A stretch of DNA of 7,272 nt. It comes from Clostridia bacterium. Its GTDB lineage: Bacteria > Bacillota > Clostridia > Oscillospirales > CAG-272. A program made the position numbers and the translations under genes. This document shows positions 1-5,392 of this stretch, piece after piece (the stretch's first letter is position 1; the number at the start of each line of letters is the position of its first letter). Location: positions 1-7,272 of the forward strand of contig JAFTLM010000335.1 in the NCBI GenBank assembly GCA_017455945.1, in the 5' to 3' direction. The notes below the pieces were generated by a model. That model made no database searches, was not told the origin of the DNA, and saw only the letters and a list, made by a program, of their open reading frames with translations.

Positions 1-744
1 ACAGCTCTCTCCCGCCGAAAGGGTAATTTCGTTTTCAAGTGCGAAACAAATCTTCTCCGCAATACAGTCGGTATTTGTACAGCCGTGATTTTTGAGAAGT
101 GCCTTTGGCTCGTTTTTGTCTCCGTAAACACCGAGAAAGGCGTTGCGGCGGGTATCGTACCCCGTCACTTCCCTGTCGGCACAAAGATAAGCATAGCAAC
201 GGTGAGGAGAGCCAATCTCAAAATTATACCAACCGATGCCGTATACGCCGTTTTTCTCCTTGCAGAAATCTCCCTTGCCGGTTTCATAGCCCTGGGGGGC
301 GTATCTGCCATCGATTCCGGTAGCATAATACGGAATGACCTTAAGCGTGCGTGTGCGGTCGCTCTCGTTGGTAACTGTCACCTTGAGTATTTCGCGTCTT
401 CCTTGGTTGGGAACAAACAGACGGCACTCGGTGCGGATACCGTTCTTTTTCAGCATAATATTGGTATAGCCTATACCGTGGGTGCAGGCATAGTCCTCCA
501 CCTCGTCGTAAACGGGAAGTCCCGTGGCTTGCCAATAGCTCTCGCCCTCCACAATATACACGGCGCGATCATCCACAGCGTTGAGTCTGCGTCCCATTTT
601 ATCCTGCGCGAAGCCCATACCGAAGCCCACCTGCGAAACAAAGCAGATGTACTCGTCGTTATACAAATAGTTATACCAATGGCGAGGGGTCTCTCTGTCG
701 GTAATAACGTATGTTTTTTGTGAAAAATATCCGTATTCTTTCAT
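1..744 (-). CDS. GH94 / GT36-type sugar phosphorylase, N-terminal part (runs off left edge)
   Basis: An open frame of 248 codons with no stop runs from ATG 744-742 to the window edge. The N-terminus (M-K-E-Y-G-Y-F, then YVITDRETPRHWYNYLYND at about residues 12-30) and the block HGIGYTNI (residues 89-96) resemble the beta-supersandwich domain of cellobiose/chitobiose phosphorylase-type enzymes. Those enzymes cleave a beta-linked disaccharide or oligosaccharide with phosphate, giving a sugar 1-phosphate in the cytoplasm. Family members are usually about 800 residues, so the catalytic (alpha/alpha)6 domain lies outside the window and the substrate cannot be inferred. There is no signal peptide. 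The start is supported by GGAGGAA (751-757), six bases upstream, and a promoter at 773-801. The family call rests on recognised sequence pattern, not on a search. Confidence 0.82.
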   Translation of the reverse strand, partial: MKEYGYFSQKTYVITDRETPRHWYNYLYNDEYICFVSQVGFGMGFAQDKMGRRLNAVDDRAVYIVEGESYWQATGLPVYDEVEDYACTHGIGYTNIMLKKNGIRTECRLFVPNQGRREILKVTVTNESDRTRTLKVIPYYATGIDGRYAPQGYETGKGDFCKEKNGVYGIGWYNFEIGSPHRCYAYLCADREVTGYDTRRNAFLGVYGDKNEPKALLKNHGCTNTDCIAEKICFALENEITLSAGESC

Positions 745-772
745 AACACTTTCCTCCATTTTTATTATCTAT

Positions 773-801
773 ATTTTACCACGAATGTCTCCGGTTGTCA
801 A
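773..801 (-). promoter_or_regulatory. Sigma-A-type promoter of the GH94 gene
   Basis: On the minus strand, TTGACA (796-801) is followed after exactly 17 bases by TAAAAT (773-778). The -35 is perfect and the -10 matches at 5 of 6 positions. Transcription would start near 766, giving a leader of only about 20 bases that contains the ribosome binding site. No operator is evident. Confidence 0.75.
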
Positions 802-906
802 GCGGCGATACCTTTTTAACCCCATATCAAAAAAACTTCACACAGCCTATCCTATGCGAAGGTTTTTGGTATCCACTGAATCAAGAATAATTTCGCGCAT
901 CAAAAT

Positions 907-1335
907 ATGCGGCGGAAAGACCAACCCGAAAGGTACGAATACGTATGCAACGGCTACCACCGATACGGTAAAGACAACTGCACTTCTCACCGAGTTGACG
1001 AAAGCGAGCTTGACAAGCTGATATACAAGGAACTGATGAGCCTCAAGGAAGAAGCACAAAAGAACTACGACAGCATCGAAGCCGATGTCAAACGGTGGCT
1101 GGCACAAAAAGGCAACGCTGAACGGCAAACAAAGGCTCTGTCAGCCCGATTGGAGCAACGGCGAGGCGACCAGCAGATGATACTGCTTGAACGCCTCCGT
1201 GACCGCGAACACGCCGCCGTGTACGACGAGATGTTGAAGAAGTGTGAGGACGACATCACGACCTTAACCGAGCAACCGGACTCCATTCGCAATTATGAGG
1301 CAACGATAAAAAAGAGAAAAGTCTCGAAAATGTAG
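907..1335 (+). pseudogene. Large serine recombinase relic, truncated at both ends
   Basis: The 142-residue frame matches the distal part of large serine recombinases of transposons and conjugative elements. It carries the second half of a zinc-ribbon (YVCNGYHRYGKDNCTSHRV, residues 12-30, with C14 and C25), then a long charged coiled-coil-like helix (about residues 33-135). Intact members are about 500-560 residues; the catalytic resolvase domain, the DNA-binding domain and the first CxxC pair are absent. Upstream of 907 the frame reads unrelated sequence back to a TGA at 877-879. The C-terminus also departs from the family after about base 1312, and its TAG (1333-1335) lies inside the loop of a terminator hairpin. 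There is no ribosome binding site before the ATG. This is almost certainly a non-functional remnant of a mobile element and the only gene relic on the plus strand in the left half of the window. Confidence 0.8.
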
Positions 1336-1345
1336 TATTTTCAAG
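1305..1345 (-). terminator. Intrinsic terminator after the first tRNA-like module
   Basis: On the minus strand, CTTGAAAAT (1345-1337) pairs with ATTTTCGAG (1331-1323) across a 5-base loop: 9 bp with one T-G wobble. It is followed by a T-rich run (1322-1305). It sits just downstream of the tRNA-3'-like sequence at 1355-1381 and overlaps the end of the recombinase relic. Confidence 0.55.
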
Positions 1346-1354
1346 GCTTTCGGA

Positions 1355-1432
1355 TGGTGCGGGCGAAAGGACTTTGGAACCTGGCTTGCGGTTAGTTTGG
1401 AGATTTCGGAAATTTATTCTACGCAAGCCCGC
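1355..1432 (-). pseudogene. Decayed tRNA or tRNA-like unit, copy 1
   Basis: Read on the minus strand, the 3' end is TTTCGCCCGCACCA (1368-1355), like a tRNA acceptor strand with CCA, preceded by a T-arm-like GGTTCCAAAGTCC whose loop is 9 instead of 7 bases. GCGGGC at 1432-1427 can pair with GCCCGC near the 3' end (6 bp), which makes the unit 78 nt, the size of a tRNA. The middle does not form normal D and anticodon arms. Instead, CTTGCG (1427-1422 side) can pair with CGCAAG (1390-1383 side) as one long arm. A leucine-type origin is possible from the acceptor sequence but is not shown. I read it as a broken tRNA or integration scar. Confidence 0.4.
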
Positions 1433-1473
1433 AACGCCTGCGGCGCTGGAGTTCAAGTATTTTGTCTCGATAG

Positions 1474-1514
1474 CAACAAAAATGAGAGGCACGTTGTACC
1501 TCTCGTTTTTGTTG
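1474..1514. terminator. Long hairpin, probable bidirectional terminator
   Basis: Arms 1474-1492 and 1496-1514 are complementary over 19 positions around a 3-base loop (GTT on plus), with one wobble and one mismatch on each strand. The core GAGAGG/CCTCTC is flanked by A-rich and T-rich arms, so each strand reads as a stem followed by a T run (GTTTTTGTT on plus, ATTTTTGTT on minus). It lies directly after the CCA-like end of the second tRNA-like module. Confidence 0.7.
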
Positions 1515-1538
1515 GTGCGGGCGAAGGGACTTGAACCC
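1513..1538 (-). repeat. tRNA 3'-end-like sequence, copy 2 (possible att core)
   Basis: On the minus strand this reads GGGTTCAAGTCCC followed by TTCGCCCGCACCA: a good T-stem/loop with the conserved TTCAA loop, acceptor strand and encoded CCA. No matching 5' acceptor GCGGGCG is found within 100 bases, so it is a 3' fragment rather than a full tRNA. The 13 bases TGGTGCGGGCGAA (plus strand) are shared exactly with copy 1, 158 bases away. tRNA 3' ends are classic integration sites, which fits the nearby recombinase relic. Confidence 0.55.
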
Positions 1539-1616
1539 ATATGAAATTGCTTTCACTGGAACCTGATGGTAATGTCCCCTCGGTGAAAGGCTCTTCGTCC
1601 TTTATTTATCGTTTTC

Positions 1617-1645
1617 ATTGTACCATGGATTGAAGAAAAAGTCAA
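1617..1645 (-). promoter_or_regulatory. Promoter-like sequence upstream of the tRNA-like RNA
   Basis: On the minus strand, TTGACT (1645-1640), 17 bases, then TACAAT (1622-1617), preceded by TGG as in an extended -10. Both hexamers match consensus at 5 of 6. There is no protein gene downstream on this strand until the edge of the tRNA-like and terminator modules. Confidence 0.5.
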
Positions 1646-1663
1646 GTCTATCCTCCACACTGT

Positions 1664-1678
1664 TAATAAGCCTTATTA
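1664..1678. repeat. AT-rich palindrome
   Basis: TAATAAG and CTTATTA are perfect inverted arms around a single C. It lies 18 bases upstream of the -35 of the candidate RNA promoter and just past the end of the nuclease gene. It lacks a T run on the correct side to be a terminator, so it is either an operator-like site or chance in AT-rich DNA. Confidence 0.3.
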
Positions 1679-1679
1679 C

Positions 1680-1700
1680 AAAAAAGGTGTAGATTAACCT
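1680..1700 (-). terminator. Weak terminator after the Mrr-like gene
   Basis: On the minus strand, AGGT (1700-1697) can pair with ACCT (1688-1685), immediately followed by six T (1685-1680). The stem is only 4 bp, so the call is tentative. No stronger candidate lies between this gene's stop and the next promoter. Confidence 0.25.
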
Positions 1701-1719
1701 AAATAAGTAATATGTCATA

Positions 1720-2535
1720 TCATTCCTCACTCACGCTTCCGTCAAAGCGGATAAATTTTGTTGTTCCTTCGGTTATGTTCTTAACGACAGCCGAGATTAT
1801 GCTGTCACCGTGTATCTCTATCATTTTGGTATACACTTTTACGTCGTACTTGAAGATAAGTGCTAAAATCTTATAGCGTTCACCCGTCAACAAATTTAAC
1901 AAAAATGCGTTGGTATAGTTTTCACGTCTGAGCTTCCCTTCCCCCGGCTCATCGTTGTTTAGCTGTTTGCTGAATTCTGCTAAAGTTTGAGTTTGACCGT
2001 TCTCGACATCCTCAATAAGAATACTGTAAGGGTCGGTAAGCCCCATTCTGAACCTGTCGATGCCGTTCTCTTTAGCCCAGTTGCCGTCTACCTCTACATC
2101 CAAATTGAGATTTGTTGCATACGTAAAATTGCATTCAATGTACAGGTCTCGCATTCTGTCGCCCCAATCCTCGTCGGTGGGATGTCTCATCTCGACAGGC
2201 GTGATTCCGTACTGCTTCGCTAACTCTATCGCTCCGCTTTGGAAGCCGTTTTTGGCAACAAAAATCCCCACAACACCGCCGAGGTCTTCCAAAACCGAGT
2301 GAAACGCGCTTATCTTTTCCATTGACACGGGATTTTTGTAACCCTTACATTCAACAGCCGTTCTGTAAACAGTTCCCGCTTGCTTAAACTCCCAATATAT
2401 ATCTATTTGATGCGCTACACCGCCTGCACCAACCAGTTTTACGTTGTGGCGTATATCGATATTCTCCACACCCTCATACCTGTGAATAAGCTCATATATT
2501 TCCTTGACCCAAAGCTCATATTCCGTTCCTTGCAT
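1720..2535 (-). CDS. Mrr-like PD-(D/E)XK nuclease with unassigned C-terminal half
   Basis: The 271-residue protein has a restriction-endonuclease-like N-terminal half. GGVAHQIDIYWEF holds D45 and TAVECKGYK holds E62-x-K64, the D...E-x-K metal-binding triad of the PD-(D/E)XK fold. The helix-strand that follows (VSMEKISAFHSVLEDLGGV, then GIFVAKNGFQSGA, about 70-103) is characteristic of the Mrr_cat family, whose members cut modified or foreign DNA. Residues about 115-271 are not a domain I recognise; they may recognise the target. There is no signal peptide or membrane segment. The start is supported by GTGAGG (2541-2546), five bases upstream, and a promoter at 2572-2599. No methyltransferase or partner subunit is adjacent, so a type IV-like or solitary defence role is inferred, not shown. 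It stands between the mobile-element scar and a sugar operon, a setting typical of acquired genes. Confidence 0.75.
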   Translation of the reverse strand: MQGTEYELWVKEIYELIHRYEGVENIDIRHNVKLVGAGGVAHQIDIYWEFKQAGTVYRTAVECKGYKNPVSMEKISAFHSVLEDLGGVVGIFVAKNGFQSGAIELAKQYGITPVEMRHPTDEDWGDRMRDLYIECNFTYATNLNLDVEVDGNWAKENGIDRFRMGLTDPYSILIEDVENGQTQTLAEFSKQLNNDEPGEGKLRRENYTNAFLLNLLTGERYKILALIFKYDVKVYTKMIEIHGDSIISAVVKNITEGTTKFIRFDGSVSEE

Positions 2536-2571
2536 AAAAACCTCACTTGACAGTTAAATTTCTTCACTATC

Positions 2572-2599
2572 ATTATACCACAAATAATATCTTTTTCAA
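2572..2599 (-). promoter_or_regulatory. Promoter of the Mrr-like gene
   Basis: On the minus strand, TTGAAA (2599-2594), a 16-base spacer and a perfect TATAAT (2577-2572), preceded by TGG (extended -10). The start point would be near 2565, leaving a leader of about 30 bases, so the gene is its own transcription unit. Confidence 0.7.
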
Positions 2600-2644
2600 G
2601 AACTCCGACCAAAATTCATTGACCTTTCCTAATTAACACTGATA

Positions 2645-2690
2645 TAAAAAATCCCCCGCAGGAGCAGTTCAAAGAACCACTCCTTTGGGG
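2645..2690 (-). terminator. Strong intrinsic terminator of the AraC-GH110 operon
   Basis: On the minus strand, CCCC (2690-2687) and GGAGTGGTTC pair with GAACTGCTCC and GGGG (2657-2654), with a TTT loop and one small internal loop. The stem is followed by ATTTTTT (2651-2645). It lies 29 bases past the GH110 stop codon and separates that operon from the nuclease promoter. Confidence 0.88.
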
Positions 2691-2719
2691 AAATTTTATG
2701 AAAAACACACGTAAGCAAA

Positions 2720-4333
2720 TTAATTTGCGGTATCGCTGTCAACCTGTCCGCAATTTCTGAAGGTAAGAGTGGAATTCTCGGAACAGCTTTCAAGGCTGTT
2801 GTTTTTCCAAACAAAGCGTTCAACGTTATCCGCTGACAAAAGACTTCCGCCGTTACCTACAAATTTATTGCCCGAAACCTCTATGTATTTGTGATAATAA
2901 TTTTCTCCGTCAAAGGCTTCGCGAGGCTTTATCTCAATGACGTTTTTGCCCCAATTGCCTTTTGTGAAGCGGCAGTTGTCAAAGGTGTTATCAAGAATTC
3001 GCACGTCTTGTGTACCGCCCGCCTCAAACCAGAATTTCCCGTCGCTTTCAAAGAGAATGGCGACGCCGGGGGTATTGAAGTAATTGTTCTTTATCTCCAC
3101 CTTGCCCTTAGTTGCGATAAGCATTCCGCGGGCGCGGTTGTTTCGAACCCTGTTGTTTTCAAAGATTAAATCACAGTTCCACGTAAGATCCTCAAAAACA
3201 TCTCCGATTTCTATACCGTCTGTTCCACCCTCAATAAAAAGCTTGGTATAATTCATATTTACTGTTTGGATAGCCTTTATTTTTCTTGTGAATTTGGGAA
3301 TAAGCGTTTTGGGGTCAAGAACGGCAATTTCGTCTCCTTCTTCATAAATTCCAAGCCCCTTCGCCTGGGGATGAACGTACTTAACAAGAACACTTCCGAT
3401 ATACTTTGCAACAACGGGGTTAAATTCGCCGTGAATGTTGAGAGCATCGTCCTGTTGTTCGGAAAAGCTGCTGTTTGTAACCTTTACAAGCCCCTTGCAG
3501 TTTACAAAATGAGTTGCGTCTGCGTTAAGCGAAAAGTAGTCCTCGTCTCTCGCCTTAACCGTCATTTTATCAACAGTCACATTTGTGGACTTTTCGGCAA
3601 GAACCCCCATTCCGTAGCTCTTATACATTGTAACGTTTTCTATAAAAGTATCACAGCATCTGTCAATTACCACGTTACAGGCGTGACGCTTATGAGCACG
3701 AGCGACAAGCACCGTTCCCTCTCGCAATTCAAGGGCTTTATCGTATTTATGTACCCTGAAAAATCCATTGCCTAAATCCTCAAAACAAACGTTTTTGTTA
3801 AAGGAGTCGCGGGATTCGGCGATCATCTCTTTACTCGTCCCGTTATTCAGAAGGCAAAAATATCTGAAAGGTTCGTCATTGTCGTCTCCGTCACTTAAAT
3901 ACATCGTTGTGCCCTCCACGTAGCATTTGCTTCCGCAAAGGTAGCAAAAATCAAAACTTTCCTCGTCCACAGCCATCACCTTAAGACAAAAGGCCTTTGT
4001 CTTTTCGTAGTCGATAGACAGATTTTTAATTGTAATATTGTTAGAGCCAACAAGCGCAAACGGAATCATATCCGAGTGAAAAACAAACTCGCTTCCGCCA
4101 CCGTCAACTGTGAAGTTTTCCATTTGCTCTATAAGAAAAGCAATTCTCTTTTCACCGTATATATCGTGGTTTGAAACGTGAAGGAGGCGTTCCGACGCCT
4201 TTTCGGGATAAATATCGTACCGTCCGCAATCAAAAACAAGACAATCATCGCCTATCTCGCGGCAATAATTTATGGCGTTGAACAAATTGTAAGCATGGTC
4301 GTTTGTGATATTAAATCTACTGTAATTAATCAT
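2720..4333 (-). CDS. Probable GH110 alpha-1,3-galactosidase (right-handed beta-helix, cytoplasmic)
   Basis: The 537-residue protein is built of short N-rich strand repeats (such as NNITIKNLSI, ENNRVRNN, IKNNYFN, LDNTFDN, VSGNKFVGN) typical of a right-handed parallel beta-helix. Its centre has MYKSYGMGVLAEKS (236-249), NADATHFVNCKG (270-281) and QQDDALNIHG (293-302), which I recognise from GH110 enzymes that remove terminal alpha-1,3-galactose, as in blood group B or linear alpha-Gal glycans. D272, D295 and D296 have the same spacing (23 residues, then adjacent) as the three catalytic-site aspartates I recall for characterised GH110 (D321, D344, D345). Unlike many known members there is no signal peptide: the N-terminus is MINYSRFNITNDHAY. 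The ATG follows the AraC stop by one base, and AAAGGG lies inside the end of that gene, suggesting translational coupling. It could instead be another uncharacterised beta-helix hydrolase. Confidence 0.75.
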   Translation of the reverse strand: MINYSRFNITNDHAYNLFNAINYCREIGDDCLVFDCGRYDIYPEKASERLLHVSNHDIYGEKRIAFLIEQMENFTVDGGGSEFVFHSDMIPFALVGSNNITIKNLSIDYEKTKAFCLKVMAVDEESFDFCYLCGSKCYVEGTTMYLSDGDDNDEPFRYFCLLNNGTSKEMIAESRDSFNKNVCFEDLGNGFFRVHKYDKALELREGTVLVARAHKRHACNVVIDRCCDTFIENVTMYKSYGMGVLAEKSTNVTVDKMTVKARDEDYFSLNADATHFVNCKGLVKVTNSSFSEQQDDALNIHGEFNPVVAKYIGSVLVKYVHPQAKGLGIYEEGDEIAVLDPKTLIPKFTRKIKAIQTVNMNYTKLFIEGGTDGIEIGDVFEDLTWNCDLIFENNRVRNNRARGMLIATKGKVEIKNNYFNTPGVAILFESDGKFWFEAGGTQDVRILDNTFDNCRFTKGNWGKNVIEIKPREAFDGENYYHKYIEVSGNKFVGNGGSLLSADNVERFVWKNNSLESCSENSTLTFRNCGQVDSDTAN

Positions 4334-4334
4334 T

Positions 4335-5243
4335 TTAGCCCTTTCTGCGCCTCAAATATTCACGGGGTGTACACCCCATATAACGGCGAAAGATTTTTGT
4401 ATAATAGCTGGAGTTGGAGAAACCTGTATTCTGCGCAGCTTCGGTAACCGACAGTCCCTCTTCTTCCAAAAGCTGTATTGATTTTTTGATTCTGAGTCCC
4501 ATCAGGTATTCGAATGCCGTTTGCCTCGTGATACGCTTAAAGCACCTGCAAAATTCGCTTTTGCTAAGATTACACATTGATGCAATTTCTTCAAGGTTAA
4601 GCTTTGATGCGTAATTGTCATTCATATACTGAATGGCTTTCTTTATAGGTGATACTGACAACGGCTTCTCGACCGACAAGCCGCTTAACCGTTTGGCTTC
4701 TTTGTAAAACAAATGCCACAGCTGGCACAAAATGCCTTTAACTTCTATTTCCCATCCGTCCTCTTTTTTCTTCATTATCTCGTGTATTGAGATACACAGG
4801 CTTGACATATCATTGCTTCCGTTTTCAAAAAGCATTGATGGAAGCGATTTGGCATCCATCACGCCCTCAAAAAACTTTTTTGCAAAAGCTCCGTCGGGAT
4901 CTCCGTCAATCGCACTTGTCAAAAAGCTGATAACAAGATATCGGCACCCTCCATCATCAACGTATCGACCCGAATGCATAGCCCCTGAGTTGACAAACAC
5001 ACAGTCGCCTTTTTCCATACGGTAATGCTTGTCATTAACCTGATATTCCATTTGACCCTGCAACACTACCGTAAATTCAAGCCCCTTGTGCCAATGCAAA
5101 TCAAAGGCGCCGTTAAAGAAGTACGATAAATTACAAACACAGGTCTCTACGGGAACCCCCTCTCCCGTTTTCCATTTATCGTATTCAAGTCCGTTTGCAT
5201 CTATAGCCAATCGAAATACCCCATTAAAAGATGTGCTTCGCAT
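4335..5243 (-). CDS. AraC-family regulator with cupin sensor domain
   Basis: The 302-residue protein has an N-terminal cupin-like sensor (about 40-95, with HWHKGLEF holding H50 and H52, and MEKGDCVFVNSGAMHSG at 76-92) and a C-terminal AraC/XylS DNA-binding domain (about 200-298). The two helix-turn-helix units are at LEEIASMCNLSKSEFCRCFK (217-236) and VTEAAQNTGFSNSSYYTKIF (266-285), followed by the usual GCTPREYLRR ending. The ATG at 5243 is chosen because GGAGG (5250-5254) lies six bases upstream; an in-frame TTG at 5285 has no such support. It is the first gene of an operon with the GH110 gene and is divergent from the binding-protein gene, so it probably controls both through the shared region. 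Whether it activates or represses, and with which sugar, is not visible. Confidence 0.9.
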   Translation of the reverse strand: MRSTSFNGVFRLAIDANGLEYDKWKTGEGVPVETCVCNLSYFFNGAFDLHWHKGLEFTVVLQGQMEYQVNDKHYRMEKGDCVFVNSGAMHSGRYVDDGGCRYLVISFLTSAIDGDPDGAFAKKFFEGVMDAKSLPSMLFENGSNDMSSLCISIHEIMKKKEDGWEIEVKGILCQLWHLFYKEAKRLSGLSVEKPLSVSPIKKAIQYMNDNYASKLNLEEIASMCNLSKSEFCRCFKRITRQTAFEYLMGLRIKKSIQLLEEEGLSVTEAAQNTGFSNSSYYTKIFRRYMGCTPREYLRRRKG

Positions 5244-5249
5244 ACCAAA

Positions 5250-5254
5250 CCTCC
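5250..5254 (-). promoter_or_regulatory. Ribosome binding site that sets the AraC start
   Basis: GGAGG on the minus strand, six bases before ATG 5243-5241. It favours this start over an upstream in-frame TTG at 5285, which would add 14 residues from the AT-rich promoter region. Confidence 0.8.
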
Positions 5255-5267
5255 AAATGCGCAATAT

Positions 5268-5317
5268 AATATCAAAAATCAGCAATATATTGATATCATT
5301 TATCAGATTTTGATATT
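5268..5317. promoter_or_regulatory. Inverted repeat in the divergent intergenic region, candidate operator
   Basis: AATATCAAAAATC (5268-5280) and GATTTTGATATT (5306-5317) are inverted copies differing by one A, with centres about 38 bases apart. A smaller palindrome TGATATCA (5291-5298) lies between them. The right arm overlaps the candidate -35 of the binding-protein gene, and the left arm lies just upstream of the AraC leader. This fits a site for the adjacent regulator, though AT-rich DNA produces such repeats by chance. No good sigma-A promoter for the AraC gene is visible on the minus strand. Confidence 0.45.
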
Positions 5318-5338
5318 ATAATTATACTATAGTATTAC
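5310..5338 (+). promoter_or_regulatory. Candidate promoter of the sugar-binding lipoprotein gene
   Basis: TTGATA (5310-5315), 17 bases, TATTAC (5333-5338). Several other AT-rich hexamers nearby could serve, for example TATACT at 5324-5329 without a good -35, so the exact start is uncertain. The leader would be about 50 bases, ending with AAGGAGG (5378-5384). Confidence 0.4.
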
Positions 5339-5392
5339 AAAAAATGCAATAACTTTTGGAAAATTAACTTTCTTTGCAAGGAGGAAACCATT

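Larger units (their letters stand above)
1474..1610 (-). ncRNA. Candidate small RNA with a tRNA-like 3' domain (no known family)
   Basis: A promoter-like sequence (1617-1645) would start a transcript near 1610, and the hairpin at 1474-1514 would end it, with no open frame between. The predicted RNA contains GGACGAAG (1600-1593), which can pair with CTTCGCCC (1526-1519) with one A-C mismatch. It also contains a 7-bp stem CTTTCAC/GTGAAAG (1589-1583 with 1556-1550), then a T-arm-like GGG-TTCAAGT-CCC (1538-1526) and an end in GCACCA. From 1600 to 1513 it is 88 nt, but it has no D arm or anticodon arm and does not match a tRNA, SRP RNA or tmRNA that I recognise. Pairings were found by eye. It may be only an integration scar next to a chance promoter. 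Confidence 0.3.
1336..1719. other. Gene-free stretch with tRNA-like and terminator modules
   Basis: No credible protein gene is present between the recombinase relic and the Mrr-like gene. The stretch contains two tRNA-3'-end-like sequences, a terminator hairpin between them, a promoter-like sequence, an AT palindrome and a weak terminator for the nuclease gene. Each is listed separately. A 94-codon open frame across 1256-1540 on the minus strand starts inside the T-arm-like sequence of the second module, a typical spurious ORF. Confidence 0.6.

Noticed and set aside
85..723. 212-codon plus-strand open frame
   Set aside because: It is the antisense shadow of the GH94 gene, whose minus-strand translation has clear family motifs, a ribosome binding site and a promoter.
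785..1128. Short plus (785-1021) and minus (847-1128) open frames over the recombinase relic
   Set aside because: Both are out of frame with the recognisable zinc-ribbon sequence and show no family pattern or ribosome binding site.
1474..1514. CRISPR-like or other repeat array
   Set aside because: Only a single long hairpin with flanking T runs is present; there are no regularly spaced repeats anywhere in the window.
1256..1540. 94-codon minus-strand open frame starting M-G-S-S-P-F-A-R-T
   Set aside because: It begins within the T-arm-like sequence of copy 2, crosses two terminator hairpins and the second tRNA-like module, and runs into the recombinase relic; it is a product of tRNA-like sequence, not a gene.
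1513..1600. Complete 88-nt tRNA on the minus strand
   Set aside because: The 3' end is tRNA-like, but there is no GCGGGCG 5' acceptor strand, no D arm with GG and no 7-base anticodon loop.
3266..3775. 169-codon plus-strand open frame inside the beta-helix gene
   Set aside because: Antisense shadow; the minus-strand protein explains the region with a continuous beta-helix repeat.
5244..5285. Extended AraC start at TTG 5285
   Set aside because: No ribosome binding site before it, and the added 14 residues come from the AT-rich promoter region; ATG 5243 has GGAGG at ideal spacing.
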